Shown here in pieces: positions 11,951 to 24,939 of a stretch of DNA of 64,000 nucleotides. The notes beneath the pieces are model-generated. The model saw only the letters and a program-made list of their open reading frames with translations, made no database searches and was not told where the DNA came from. Both the position numbers and the translations under genes were made by a program. The first letter of the stretch is position 1, and every line of letters starts with the position of its first letter. Source of the stretch: Acestrorhynchus altus (taxonomy: Eukaryota; Chordata; Actinopteri; Characiformes; Acestrorhynchidae); contig CM067506.1 of assembly GCA_034509495.1 (NCBI GenBank), forward strand, positions 17,249,828 to 17,313,827. Reading direction: 5' to 3'.

Positions 11951-13277
11951 TTAGCTACACAGTGTGTCAGACTTTGCGTGTCTGCACATGTCATTTTTGT
12001 TTGCTCTGACGTTTTGTTCTGTCTTGTCTTTTTTCCCTGTTCTGTTTTCTGCCTCCTTTCATTTATCATCTCGCCCCCTCTTTCACCGTCTGTTCTCATG
12101 TCTTGCGTCAGTAGACTAACTTGCACACCAAGAACCAGCCTACATGTGCTGCAGCCTCTCTGCTGTAAGTCTACCGCCAGAAGCTTTACCTGTAGGGGTG
12201 TAAAATCGCATCAGTTGGAAGATATTCTGCAGTGAGGCTTGAGTTTATTGTTATTTTTATTTATTTATTATAATACATTTGTAGTTCTCAGGATATCTCT
12301 ATGCATTCAGCAGTGTATTTATATCTCAGTGTACAACAGACTTATGAGAAAATGACATGTAAAGCTGTTTATCTGGACAGATAAATGTTACATTATAATA
12401 AACAAAACAAAAAAAAAAATCACTGTCAGTACATCAGGAATATTTTGTCACTGGGTTATTTAACCAAATCCAAAGTATGTTGTTGTTGTCATGGAAAATC
12501 TTTGTATTTCCATTTTCCATGTTTTAATGTAATATAAATCTGGCAGTTGATCATTATATTTTGATTAACCGACTTGTAGAAAAGATTCCAAAAGGACTTG
12601 GAATAAAATCTTTTTACTTTCATTTCCACTGATAGCACATAAGATTTCTTCCTACTGCTGTAAACTTGTAAAGGTTTGGGGTTTTTTTTTTTAACCAAAC
12701 TTTGTAATGAAACATCCATCAGTTAGTTTGAACCATCAAATGATTTGTAAAATCTTATTCTGTTTATTTGACCTGAACAATAAAAGAAATAAAATAACAA
12801 AGTGGATGTATTACTTTTATTTTGTATTACAGTTGATTTGCTGTGTGCAGCAGTTTTGCTTTTAAAAAATAAAACCTAGAACCCAACAGTCAGACTTGTT
12901 AATCCATTAACCCCGATTTGTAAATGGTAAAATGCTGTTGACAAATTACATGTTAGTCTAAAACTAGTCTTAATCAATGTCATAAAACATACTTCTAAGA
13001 AACATGGACAGGGACAAGTCTAGCCCTTGACTATTCAGTAGCTTAAATGGAAATTCTTTATTTAATAGGAAATGTAGTCCAGGACTAAGATTTCCTATGC
13101 AGGGACACCAGCCCAAAAAGCTTAATTCCTTTAGCTCCAATCATGAATCTGAATTTAGTTCTACATCTGATTTCATTAGGAGTACTGAAAACCATATGGA
13201 AGCAGACGAAATATATGATGAAATATACCAATGTTTCCATTACCAGTATCTTAACTGTATGGTGCTGCATGTTGTAC

Positions 13278-13462
13278 CTGTGTGGGCATCTGAGGATGGA
13301 GGATGTTGTGCTGGGTCTCCAATCCCATGCCTGTGGTGGTAGATGTTATGGTGCTGGTAGCTAAGTGCTGGTTTGGAGAGATGGTATTTGCGCTGGCTGC
13401 TCCTGGCTGGTTAGCGGCTGATCTGGGGTCAGTGTCATTGCCAAAGGCAAGGATGGCATTCT
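13278..13462 (-). CDS. gfra4: gfra4 coding exon: end of D3 plus Ser/Thr/Gln-rich stalk
   Basis: The exon follows ttctaaacag and ends at ACACAG|gtacaa, phase 1 to phase 0. It opens with KNAILAFGNDTD, the GFR-alpha signature KNAIQAFGNG, then enters a low-complexity stalk rich in Ser, Thr, Ala, Asn, Gln and Pro (TSTITSTTTGMG near the end). NDT is a possible N-glycosylation site. If the donor were not used the frame would stop about ten codons later, leaving a protein without a GPI signal; both forms could exist, but the splice is the simpler reading. No cysteine follows in this exon, unlike the GFRA1/GFRA2 exon that ends with a conserved Cys. Confidence 0.88.
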
Positions 13463-13984
13463 CTGTTTAGAACAACACGAAGAGACATACTGTCACCACC
13501 TTGGATCTTTTACAGATGAATGCACACACCTCATGCTTCACTTAGCTTTCTCTTTCAGATATGTCTCGTTGAGATGTTTGTGATGAGCATTAGGATCAGG
13601 GTTCAGACAAAATCAGTCAAAAACCAAATTCTAAGAAAACCATTCTGCACAATATTCAGTAGGAGCACTGTGACAATAATACTGTTGTCATTTCCACATG
13701 ACTTGCTTTTTGTGCATACACACACAGTAGCTGAGTCCAAAAGTACTGGTATCTTTAGTGGCACTGCCTCTGTTTCACATGACCGAGTGGGATCTGCATT
13801 GTCGGTGCTGTGTCCAACCTACATTTTTGATTTCGTTATTTATGCACAGCTTGTGGTGGCCTCATAAAATTCTGAAACAATGTTTCTTGCCTTTAGATAT
13901 AAATGTTTTAAATAGGTTTGCATATTCACACTGATGTTCTAAAGAATGAATTAGCCTGGACTGTTTTTTGAGTGAGGTCATTCA

Positions 13985-14455
13985 CATGCAGTCGAGTCAC
14001 ATTATTATGACCACTTCAGCAGCCCACAGCCCACACAGGTAGTTGTGGTGTGGTGAGCTGACTTGGTGGGTATATAAGGTGTGCAAACTGCAGAGCACAA
14101 CGTACCACTGATATGAGAGGTGAGTGTTGTCAAGGAAGGGAGGGAATGCTACAGTGCTTCACTGCAGAAATTAACCAGGGGGCCGCCTACTGTGTATGCC
14201 GATGGATGGTCACTGCACTTCTGGTACTGAAGTTGCATTGGAAGAAAAACCCTTGGCAAAGGTTGTCTTCTCCAATGAGTTCAATGTTTTCTGCTTCATC
14301 AAATGTATGGATGCTGGTGTCAAATGAGAAATATCAGTGAACAAACATCCTGCAACCACTGCTGGAACATAAGCTGAGGATGACAGCGTTATGGTCTGGG
14401 GAATGTTTTCATGGTACTCTCTGGGCTCACTTATCAATGTGAGTTATTCTCAACT
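13985..14455 (+). mobile_element. second Tc1-like family, internally deleted
   Basis: The start 'GTCGAGTCACATTATTATGA' looks like the family's terminal repeat. Further in, a plus-strand translation gives VVFSNEFNVFCF and DDSVMVWGMFSW, matching the Tc1-type VMVWGMFSW block. Stops interrupt the frame and most of the element is missing. It lies in the gfra4 intron between stalk and D3 exons. Confidence 0.75.
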
Positions 14456-14484
14456 GATTTGGGTATGAATCCAATCTTCAGCTG

Positions 14485-14690
14485 ATAGACATGAATCTAT
14501 TGGCGCCATAAATAATGCCAGGCATGGGCTAGAGAGGTATAGAGGCCCCTGACTGCTACCTTTTTTGTTAATGGCTGGTCTGGGAATAGAACTGTGCTAT
14601 GTGCCACAATGACTTCATCAACTAGTAGAATAACTGATGGCTTTGGGAGGAATTCTCCTTTAACAGTTAGGATCCTAGTCTGTTTTTTAT
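14485..14690 (+). repeat. dispersed fish repeat fragment (ATATGTCC family, inner part)
   Basis: 'GACATGAATCTATTGGCGCC', 'AATGCCAGGCATGGGCTAGA' and a block ending 'TGCCACAATGACTTC' match, from memory, the inner part of the element whose outer part is at 42500-42755. Confidence 0.5.
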
Positions 14691-17439
14691 TCATCAAAAA
14701 ATGTAAACGTATTTATAGGAGACAGTCACACATGTCAGATGTTCTTTTCAGGAGATCCTAGGATACTTCAAATTGCCTTCATCTGAGATGTAAATATTAA
14801 TAGACTTTAGATATTATTAAAAATTGACCATGCCGATGTTGATAAAAAAATTACTTGTGACTACATTTTTTATAAGAACTAAAATACGCTTTATATCTCA
14901 GAAATTCTGTTGGGAATTGACCTGTTGTTGAAGTGTTTTTGAGCTGGAAATGCAATAATTCTAATGAGTTATTTGGAATGACTAGATTGACAAGGATATT
15001 TAATAACTCAAGTTCTTCAAGAACCAAAAACAACAATTATTGTTGTGTGTGTCAGTATTATCTCATCTCAGGACTTATTGTGAAATTTGAAGATTGTGTG
15101 AGGAATTAAAAGGGGCCCTTCCCTTCTTGTCTTGTCTGGGAACCCAATATTTGGGTCAGTGACATCATTACATCTGCACCCTGATGATGATCAGTCAGAG
15201 TCTCTATGCAGGTTGAGCATGTACATGTGGACAGTGCACTAAACATACACTGGAAGTCACACTGGAAGCATTTAAACTGGGATTTCATTTGGAAACAAAT
15301 CAATTTTAGCTTTTCCAAGATGGATCACTTGCTGATATAATGATTGTAGTGTTTTATTATGTGTATGTTTATTGGTCTGATCCTGAGATATGAAGCCTTA
15401 AAAACAGCATGTAATTTTCCGCAAGTGTGGCTCTTGGATCCTAAGAATTAAAGCCTGGCAAAGTAACAATAGTACACTAAGGTAAAGCAAATAACTATGG
15501 GAATATTTCCTCCACTAATAGATGGCCCCTTTCCCACACATTCAGTGACAGCTTGCCAAAACAGCCTCTTCCAAAACTGGCAAATGCTAAAGTTCCATCA
15601 CAGGACGACCCTTGACACAGGACGACCCAAGACTCTGCAGAGCCTTCAGACTGTTAGAATAATGTACAGCAAAGGTGACTCCATCCGTTGAGAGCTGAGG
15701 TGTCTGTAGGTATTTATTCCAACCCTGCTCAACACACCCTGATTTAAATAATGAGCTCTGTTCTGCAAAGAAACAACATGATCGGGTAGATCGGGTGGTG
15801 CTGCTGTGCTGGGGTGTTTCACAAACAACCTAGTAATGATTGGTACCACAGCTGCAAATGCGTATGTTTAGTAACACAGAGGGAATCCACATTTATCAAG
15901 GAACTGGCAGTTCATTATTTTTTGTCAGGATTTCTGATAAAGTAAATGAAATGGCTGGATATTCAGACAAGGCGGCAAGCGAATGCTACACACACAGAAG
16001 ATCTGACAGCTGATTGTGAGATGCTAGCCATTAGGTTCAGTGGATCCTGGAATGACCCAGCAGTGAACGGGGGAAAGCCATTACTGGACTAGTGATGTGC
16101 TTCTCTGTTTTGGCCTAAGTGGAATCTCAGATGAACTCTCCTACTACTCAAATGAATCTTTAATGCACGTCTCATTTAAAATAAATATTTTTTCTTTATC
16201 TTTTGTAAATACAGATTCACATTTAACAAGTCATCTGGAGAAGGTTACTTGCCTTCTCAATTTTTCACCAGTGGTATAACTTCACTTACATAAAAAAATA
16301 TCATATGAAATATTTATGGTGCATGATGAAACTTTCATATGGTGGAGAAATGTCGTCTAATGATAATAAAAACTGCTAAACTTAAAAAACGAATTAACAC
16401 AATGACCTGGCAAAACCTAACACAAAGAATGCCTCAACTGGACATTCAGTCAGTGTTTCCTTGTGAAAATGTTAAATGCTTGAGAAAAAGGACCACATCC
16501 CTGGTGATATTAACCCAAATCAATTTATTCACCTGCTACTTCACAAACACTGCTGTCTCATTTTAATGCAGCTCCTGCTTGTTTGGGCCAAACATAACAG
16601 TATTATGTACAAACAATGCACAGAGGTTCTATTAAAATACGAGATTGGGAGTGCTGTATGCGTTTCCTAATGGACTCGGAATGAGGCCAGACCAAGCATG
16701 TGTGACAGGTGTGTTGTGATTTATTAGAACAGACAGCTTCGTCCTGGAGATCAACCCTCCTGCAGAGTCAGGAAACTTTTGCTACTACTTTTGTCCTTCC
16801 CTACTCTTGCTACTTGAAGTGGGTTAGTGGTGGGAATTAATGGTAAAGGGAAATGAGACAGATTGTTTAAGATTGTAGGTTGAATGTTGATGAATTAAAG
16901 CACAGCTTGTCCATTTACATTGTATATGTACAGTTGTTTGAGACCACCTCTACCATGTTTTTAGTTTATTTTACATTAAGTACAAAATATACAAAACTGG
17001 ATTATCTGATCATTGTGGGGGTACATAAAGTCCAAGGGAGGCTAATTGTCACCAAGCAGTGAACTGTAGCAATGATGTGCAGACCAGAGGACCCAACCCA
17101 AATTTTGAATGACTAAGAAAACCCTACATAGACTGTCCTGCAATGAGTGAACCAGAAACTATTCAAGTTGAATATGAAAGTTAGCTTGAGATTCTTCCCA
17201 TCATAACAGCTATATTAGAGTGCATATATGACATGTTTCAGCAAGCCATATGAATAATGACTATCCACATACATTAATTCTAATTTGCCTTAATGGCCTA
17301 CTCAGATGAAATTACTTTTGCATGAAAGTCACTTCAATTAAAACATGGTCTTATAAATATATGAATAAAAGATCCCTCAACATCAGAGTGCAATCTAATA
17401 AATGTCGCTTCACATCTGCAACTCTGAAGGTTTTTAAGT

Positions 17440-17860
17440 GCAATCAAAGCTGAATGATGTTTTTTTTCCCCTCCCATGCTTGCTGTTTGTACAACAAATA
17501 TGTGCCTTTAATTGGCAGTGTGAAGCTGTAATGATTGTATTCTATGAATCACTGTGCTCCTTGCAGGAGGCATGAAGCGGTAAGTGATGAGAAAGAAAGA
17601 GAAGAGTGTGAATCAATGCTGACAGAGTGAATTCCTCCCCAGATATTTCCCACTGCTCCAAACTGATGCTAATTGAAGTTGCTCACTCATAGCAACGCTT
17701 CATTATTATGAGGACACAAATCAATATGGGCGCACGCTGCTACGTCTGAACAGAGTGTCAGACTCAGCCTCGGCCATGGCTGGGAGCTCTGGAAGTGTGA
17801 GGACAGCAGGAGAAGCAGAGAGAGGGAGAGACGGATCGAAGCACAGAGAGATTATGATTG
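17440..17860. other. single-copy-looking intron segment, possible conserved element
   Basis: A balanced-composition stretch inside the long gfra4 intron between exons at 21864 and 13462. It holds GTTGCT-7 nt-AGCAAC at 17678-17696 (an RFX-like inverted pair, but with a spacer longer than usual) and several TAATTG-type homeodomain cores. Conservation cannot be tested here. Confidence 0.2.
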
Positions 17861-18339
17861 TGTAAATGTGTCATTAGCAAAGCAGAACACAACTTCTGTC
17901 TCTGTCTTTCTCTCTCTCTTCCTCAAACACACACACACATACACACTTTCATGCCTGATCAGAGAGCAGAACTGATACGAGTATATGTGTGTAATGGTAG
18001 TCTGCAGCAGAGAGCAGTAGTGACAGTCTCATAGTTAATGTTTTAGATGTGCTGATTTAGACAGCCAGAATTGCTGCATTCTTTACATCTCCCCAGGTCT
18101 GTCCACACCAAATACACAAACACCAACAGAAAACACAGAGCAGTGTCTATTAATATAAGCGTATATTCATATTAAATATTATATTATATTCACATATAAA
18201 AATATTATATTCATATTAAAATAAGAGTCAAGAAAAGGCCTGGACTTCTAAAGGAATGCTATGGTATCTTCTAAGTCCCGTTCACCTGCTGCCTAATATA
18301 TCCCACCAAACACTGCACTGTATTTGACAATAATTGTTT

Positions 18340-18388
18340 TTCACTTACACTGCCAGTGGTATTAATGTTATGGCTGATCAGTGTACAT
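18340..18388 (+). repeat. end fragment of 'GTTATGGCTGATCAGTGTA' repeat
   Basis: The motif 'AATGTTATGGCTGATCAGTG' is the terminus, as I know it, of the abundant fish element whose other terminus ('CCATAACATTATGACCACCT') occurs at 50036. Confidence 0.6.
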
Positions 18389-18431
18389 GATTAAAGTGAT
18401 AATTTGGTGAACAAGGTATCAAGATTAATAT

Positions 18432-18770
18432 ACAGTGACATGCAAATGTTTGGGAACCCCTGGTCAAAAGATGTGTTACCGTACATAGACTCTAAAAGGC
18501 ATAAAGGGCATAAAAATAAAGGTTATTGTAGAGTATTCTATGTAAGGAGCACCATATAAATGTTAGGCACCATAATAAAGCTTGTTAGGATCTTGGCATC
18601 TTCAATCATTGTTAAAAAGACCAGGAGAGGCAAATTTCAAAGTTTTATAAATACATTGATTCCTCAACCCTTGTCCCAACAATCAGCAGTCATGGGCCCT
18701 TCTAAGCTCTCCTGATGCTCACAACATAGGAGAAGAATTTATTGAATGAGTTTTCAGGTAGGCAATATTA
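18432..18770 (+). mobile_element. 5' fragment of another Tc1-like element
   Basis: It begins 'ACAGTGACATGCAAATGTTT' 'GGGAACCCCTGGTC', a terminal repeat type I associate with Tc1-like fish elements. It continues through 'TTTATAAATACATTGATTCC' and 'CAACAATCAGCAGTCATGGG' into the start of a degenerate transposase. No 3' end is seen. Confidence 0.65.
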
Positions 18771-19643
18771 ATCTGTTTTGTTGTGTCTAATATACTGTAC
18801 ACTAAGCTTTTATCTCAAGTTTCTCTAACACGCAAGCTACCTTTCTTAGTGAATTAAAAGTGTTATTAAGTATGTAATTGCCAAGTACAAGACTAGTTAA
18901 CTGACAAAAGCCTGCTAGATATACAATATATTATATGGAAGCCTATTCCCACCTCTTTTAAAAAAACCTAGTTATTTTTCCATCATAATAAGTATGGGCT
19001 TCCATAAATCTTTGCAGAATAGAATCTTTTTTTTAAACCAGGGAAAGCTCTTTCTAGTTCTACACCCCTTCTGTTTCCTGGTCACAGTGATTGACTAGTA
19101 CAGAGGGGGGGAAGATGCAATTGAATATTTAATCAAAGGCTCCAAACTCTGTACACACAGCAGCAGAAGCAATAGTCTATATTCAGCCATTATCTACAGA
19201 AAACCCTTTTTACTCCATTCGCCATGCTTGTTATTGTTTTGGTTGTTCACAGTGACTGCTCTTTTTGTTCCTGCTGCAGGTTGTAGAGGAGCTCACAATA
19301 CAAGATTCATCACTGAGGATTTCAAACATGACTGAAAATATCAGCACATCTGCAACAGCAGGCAAATGACTTGCAAAATTGCATCACTGAACCACTCACA
19401 GTACACGAGCAGCCATTTCAGGTGCATATAGTGATTTGTCACCTAGCAAGAAACATCGGGTGAGAAATATTAAGTACTATATTTAATGTAAAGGGGAAAA
19501 ATGCACAGTCTGTACATTAGTAAAGAATGCGTTGTGATGAGAATGCAGAAAAAAGCCAGGTTCAGACTGGCCTGTCATGGTTAATATGAGTTTACTACCC
19601 TTTAAGTCACATACCATCAAGTACTGACTCAATATGAGTTTAC

Positions 19644-19750
19644 CATTACATTTACATTTACATTTACATTTACATTTACATTTACATTTACATGTACATT
19701 TATGGGATTTAGCAGACGCTCTTATCCAGAGCAACTTACAAAAGTGCTTT
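19644..19750 (+). repeat. (TTTACA)n plus 'TTTAGCAGACGCTCTTATCC' repeat
   Basis: Eight hexamers precede 'ATTTATGGGATTTAGCAGAC' 'GCTCTTATCCAGAGCAACTT', a widespread fish repeat. A second copy lacking the middle is at 26185-26345. Confidence 0.8.
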
Positions 19751-20408
19751 GCTGTTCACTCAGAAAATATCCTTAGCTAGTACACGAGGCTAGAATCCAG
19801 AGATTGTAATCAAGGATCTAACAGTTCCTTTCCACAATGGCTTAACTGGATAGTTTGTGCTTGAAGGACAATGAATTGCATTTTTTTTTTCATCTTTATT
19901 TGGACATGATAAAAAAATCTGCTCTTTTTGCACTTTTTGTCATAATGTCGTGGTCAGGCAGAAACCTTGCATTTCCATTTTTTGTATTTTTAAATCTTTG
20001 AAGTAAATTGAATCCAACAGCTGTGTTCATTAAAGCATTCATTTCCTGAAGTACGGACCAGTTAATGAAAGTTAAAAATGTTTTTTCTCTTTATGTAAAG
20101 ATAAACAGTTTCAACAGGAAAACACTAAATGTTGGTATGGCTTATACACAAAACCAGGTCCAAGAATCTGGTGACAGTGTGGTCAGCTCATATGTACACC
20201 TGTGAGCAACACAACTCCAGAGGAGCCACGTTCAGCTTCAGCAATCTCCCCCTTAAAAAAGAAAAACTCTCAGCTGCTTCCTACGCTGATCTTTGCTTTT
20301 CTCCTCTTAGCTACTCTCCGGCTCTCTCCACTCCATTAGTTTTACTGCAGGGAGCCAAATTACGCTCAATTACTAAGACATCAGAGTCAGCGCTTAGACC
20401 CAAACCAA

Positions 20409-20462
20409 CACACACACACACACACCCACACACACACACACACATATGCGCACACACACACC
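20409..20462. repeat. (CA)n microsatellite
   Basis: Imperfect CA run with CCC and TATGCG interruptions. Confidence 0.9.
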
Positions 20463-21099
20463 CTTTCAAGCCCAGCCCTCAAGCCAGGACAGCAGAGAGA
20501 GAATAAGAGAACAATTAAAATAGGATAGTAGAGAGGCCATGGCAGAGAAGGAACTCTCTGGGCCCTCATCAGACTGTATCTTCAGCCCAGATCTCCGGAA
20601 AGAATTGCCTCTGCGTTAGCACCACCGTTAGCAGTCAAGCACCCAAGCTCTGCAGTGATGTTTCATGCTGCTGAGCTGTGAGCTGAAGCTTCCCTTTGAC
20701 AGATGCTCCCTTACTGATCCCTATTACTGCCTTGTTATTGACATTGCCTCTGTGTGTCTCTGCAGAAAGAGAGAGATAAGTTTAACCCCAAAGCTAGTTT
20801 GCTTGTACATGCTGATTATGAAGTCTGCACTATACCTTAGAACACTTCAGTTCAAACATGATGAACTGAGAACCACTTAAAAAAGGGAAGCATTCGTATA
20901 GCCCTTTTCTTAACTTCTTGATAAGGATGTAAGCGGTTAATGTTTCATAAACTTCATTCATAAACGTTTACACTGTGCTTTGGACTTCAAGGTTAGGTAA
21001 GAGTATGGTACAATAGGGAAAGAGAAAGAAACAACAACAAAAAAACAACAACATAAGACTAACCTATTTTTCTTTTAAATGAGTGTGTTTCCAAATACA

Positions 21100-21131
21100 C
21101 CCCCCCCCCCCCCCCACACACACACACACAA
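21100..21131. repeat. C-run plus (CA)n
   Basis: A run of about 16 C is followed by a CA run. Confidence 0.9.
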
Positions 21132-21730
21132 AGGCCAACATTTGAACAACCAAGGTTTCATGAAATGAAATAAAATGCAATTCAAAGCAGAGTTCGAATG
21201 TGTGCAGTGTGGCCTTAATGAGGTGAACCTTCATGTGCAGTTTGAGTTTTCTGTATTTTCTATCAACATATGCTAGAACACATTCTATCAATTGGTGAAT
21301 AGGATGCCTTTATTGTTAGATACTTAAAATGAGATTTAAAATGCATCTCCATGGGCCTGCTTTCTAATTCATTTACAAATTTGCTCACTAAATTCAATCA
21401 CTATTTAATGTTTAGTAGCCTGAACCTTCTCCACAAGGAAAAAATTACTTTTAGCAAAATGCATGATTGACATGTTCAATATTCTTCGTTGAAGTTAAAA
21501 CAAGGAATTAAACAGCAGGCACCCAAAGAATACAATTTCAAGTCCAACATTCCTTTGTGGTTTCTTTCAGATGAAGAGATGTAATGAACAGTCTATGATC
21601 ATGTTTGTCCTCTAATGGACAGGTCCATATCTGCTTGGCTGGACAGATATGTGAAGTCTGTACTTGAATATGAAATACTAAATACTGTCAGATTAAAAAC
21701 ACAATGATGATGCAGTACAAAAATACATCC

Positions 21731-21734
<4 letters not shown>

Positions 21735-21790
<56 letters not shown>
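21735..21790. repeat. (TC)n microsatellite
   Basis: About 28 TC units, 74 bp on the plus-lower side of the D3 exon at 21864, i.e. shortly past that exon's donor in transcript sense. Confidence 0.95.
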
Positions 21791-21793
<3 letters not shown>

Positions 21794-21863
21794 ACATGTA
21801 GTGAGTGGTGACTGTGTTAAGACATGTTAAGTTAGTATGTTATATTATAGGGAAATGACTCAC

Positions 21864-21998
21864 TTAGGCAGATGTTGTCATGGAAATGGTCAAGAAAGAG
21901 ATTGCACTGTTCTCTGTGGTTTCCACTGGCTGTACACGAGCACCATGGACCAACATTAGAAGTGGAGTTATCCAAGTAGTTTGGAGTGATGGTGCTCC
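21864..21998 (-). CDS. gfra4: gfra4 coding exon: middle of domain D3
   Basis: The exon follows tctctttgcag and ends at CTAA|gtgagt, phase 1 to phase 1. It encodes STITPNYLDNSTSNVGPWCSC, with the break in the family pattern TxMTPNYxDxS...VxPWCxC, followed by SGNHREQCNLFLDHFHDNICL. SGNHREQC resembles SGNRREDC of human GFRA4 as I remember it. Four cysteines are conserved. DNST gives a possible N-glycosylation site. The open frame printed for this stretch in another frame is a shadow; the correct frame is the one that continues from the upstream GLIG codon. Confidence 0.93.
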   Translation of the reverse strand, partial: GAPSLQTTWITPLLMLVHGARVQPVETTENSAISFLTISMTTSA

Positions 21999-23617
21999 CT
22001 GCAAAGAGAGATTGGGAGGGTGTAAATTAATGACAGGTAACATGTTTAACATGCTTTCATAAAGTGCTTTCCACTCCATGCAGCCCACATTTTAATGTTA
22101 AGATATAAAACCATCTCATTTAAAACTGTTTGACTAAACTAATGTATATGATAATCATATACTCAGCTTTCAGGAGTTTAAAGTAATAGTGTTTCAGCCT
22201 GGACTGTTTTTTTGAATGAGGCACAATATAGGACTGTCACTCAGAACAGTGGTCATTTACATTAATCAGTGTTAAACCGGCCGCACCAAGTAGGTATTTG
22301 CATTTGAATGTGTACCCAGAGAGTGTCCAGAACTCTTAGGACTGCAGTGGAAATTGATCTATGCTTCACCCAAGAAGTTAAACAAATGATAACATGTATA
22401 TAAGGCATACTATGTGAAAATCACTGATAATTACATTATCACTAACGCAACCTCATATCAGTGAATTATTCTGAAAGGTTTTTAGTTCATAATTAGCACC
22501 AATTTATTCCAGTTCCTTCAAATTAAAAAACATATACTGCATACTGATGCATGTTTAGCAATTTTAGAATCTAATTAGTTGTGAATAAACTTGGATAGAA
22601 TAAACAAGAAATCCTTATTGAGTGATAATGTCTTATTGAGTGTTAGTGTGAATTACTTTATGCACAATATTTTGCATAAAAGAGTCTTAAATATTTACAT
22701 ATAACAGGCCAATTCTGCTCTAACAGAGGGGTCATAATGAATAAAGATTAATACACATTAATACACATTTAATAAAATCACTAAGATCACCAATGTTATA
22801 TTTGAGAATGATGAAAGTGGGATCCATCTTTATAACAGCAGAGCTGACAACAATTCTGCAGGTTAGAACACAAACCTTTTGTTTGGACATTTTCCAAGAA
22901 AAAGTTTAAGAAATGTCTTAGCACTTTAACGTCCTGCTTGTTGTTTTTATAGAGCATATTTGAGTCCCGAATTCTTACTGAAGGCATCTAACCTGATTGT
23001 GCCATCTTTATCAATCAGCAGAGGTATGTTGGTCTTAATAAATCCAATACAGGTCAGAGTGTCTTTCAGTATGCATTTTAAGTTCTCACCCACAGACTCA
23101 GCAAAAAGTAAATCACTGCACTTGTGGGTTGTTTATGTTGGAATTTTCACTTTTGTACCACCAGACTAAATCTCTTTAAAAGTCATAAAAATTAGCATTA
23201 TTGCTCTTTAGGGTTTTTGTACTTGTGATTTGTGTTCTAATTTATTTTAATTGGTTGTCCTTCAGTAGAAGACAGCTCTTGTTTAATGGGACATTTATCA
23301 ATGTTCTTTCAACCTTGTCCAACCTAGCTACAGGTCCCATGAAACATATTTGTGGGCAGAGCATTGGTAGATCAATTTGAGCTTTTCTGAGCATTACTGG
23401 TCCTAAATGTTCTGCAACCCTGTGTGAAAATGTCATCTTCCAGAACTTAGTCTGAAATGATTTTGCACCTAAACAATAACTTTATCTTCACTGCTCTACC
23501 ACCTCGGTTCTGGAGCTGATGGAGGTTCAAGCAATCCTTATGTTCATACGCATGTGCACCATAACTGGGAAAGACCAAGAGAAACACTGTATTTTTTGTT
23601 GTGCAATGTGTTTTGCA

Positions 23618-23680
23618 TGTGTGTGTGTGTGTGTGTGTGCGTGTGCGTGCGTGCGTGCGTGCGTGTGTGCATGTGTGTGT
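23618..23680. repeat. (TG)n with TGCG units
   Basis: TG run changing to TGCG units. Long open frames over it on both strands are artefacts of the repeat. Confidence 0.9.
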
Positions 23681-24939
23681 TTTGTGGGGAGTGAAACTGG
23701 CTGTTGTCTCCATTGTTTGGAGAGTGGCTGGGCTGAAAGGAGGGAAAAGTGGAAGCACTGCACTCTGGAGCTCTTGTGGCCTCAGATGGGCTCATTTAAA
23801 GACATCAATTTCTTTTGTCCCAGAACACAAAAGTGCAACATCTCTGCAGCATACCTCACAAAACATAGCTGTAATGACAAAGAACTAGGCCACAGGGCTT
23901 CCTTCTATCTATATCTCTTTTTCTACACCCTCCCCATTCCCTCTCCTTCATTCTATACTTTCCCTCCACATTTGCATGACAAAAACAAAAACTCCTCTAA
24001 GGCAGAAGCATTTCTGAAGTCCTGATGCTTGAAACATGGACCAATTAATAGGTTTTAAAGGTGCTCTGCAGTGTCAAACTGTGTACTAAACGAGAGTTTA
24101 GTACACTGAAGTGAACTCTCTTCATTGGAAAAAAATGAACAGAATTCGGAAATGAGCCAATTCACATTCCTGCAACCCATAAAAGTCTTGACTCATTATT
24201 TTTATGCTCCAACTAGAGAAAGCATTTTGAAGCTGAATGTAATGGCTATGTTTGAGAAATATCGAAATGAGGCTAAAAAGTTTAAATACTAATGCTAGAT
24301 GGGCTTAAAAAGAGATAAGGGCAGTGAAGTAAGGTGCTGTTAAAGCTATCCCAGATATCCGGTTCCAAGCTCTTCAGTTAGACAACCATATACTGTTCAG
24401 AGAGGACTCAGAGAGGACAACATAACTTGGGAATGATTACAATAGATTTTTCTTGTTACAGTCCTAACCTAGGCTAGGATAAGATAGATGAGACTTTTTT
24501 ATGCTATGCTGCTTTGGGTCTTTAATGTGGCTTAAATCAGCCATCAGCTTATCACTTCTGTTCATAAGCCCACCACAAACTGAAAAAACCTGAAGACAAA
24601 ATAACAAGGTTGTAAATAGGAATATAAAATCTGCCTTTACACTCCAACCAAAGCATGAATGTAACTGTTTTAGTTACAATTTCATTGTCCTTTCCAATAC
24701 AGACCAGCTTCATAGTGTAACATTTTAAACAATGTTTTGTATTAAATTTCATTTCCATGCTAAATTTACTTTTTTTTTTTTTATTAATAATAATTTTGGC
24801 CAACATCATGTAGAACCTCTGCAGATTTGCAACAGTTGTTACTTTTGTCAACTGAATTCTGAATTCTGTACTTTTTTACGTGTTAATGAGTGTCCCAATA
24901 GACATGACTTTAGGGAGTTATGTTTCTCAGACTCCTCAC

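Noticed and set aside
12100..12200. Additional gfra4 exon after a ccctacag acceptor
   Set aside because: The frame that fits has no family match and no phase-0 donor, so it would break the join to the GPI exon.
17563..17590. A 13-bp plus-strand 'exon' between cttgcag and gtaagtga
   Set aside because: Acceptor and donor signals occur by chance this close, and no plus-strand coding exons flank it.
23519..24025. 168-aa plus-strand open frame
   Set aside because: A TG/TGCG repeat supplies about 35 codons, no domain is seen, and the other frames over it are equally open.
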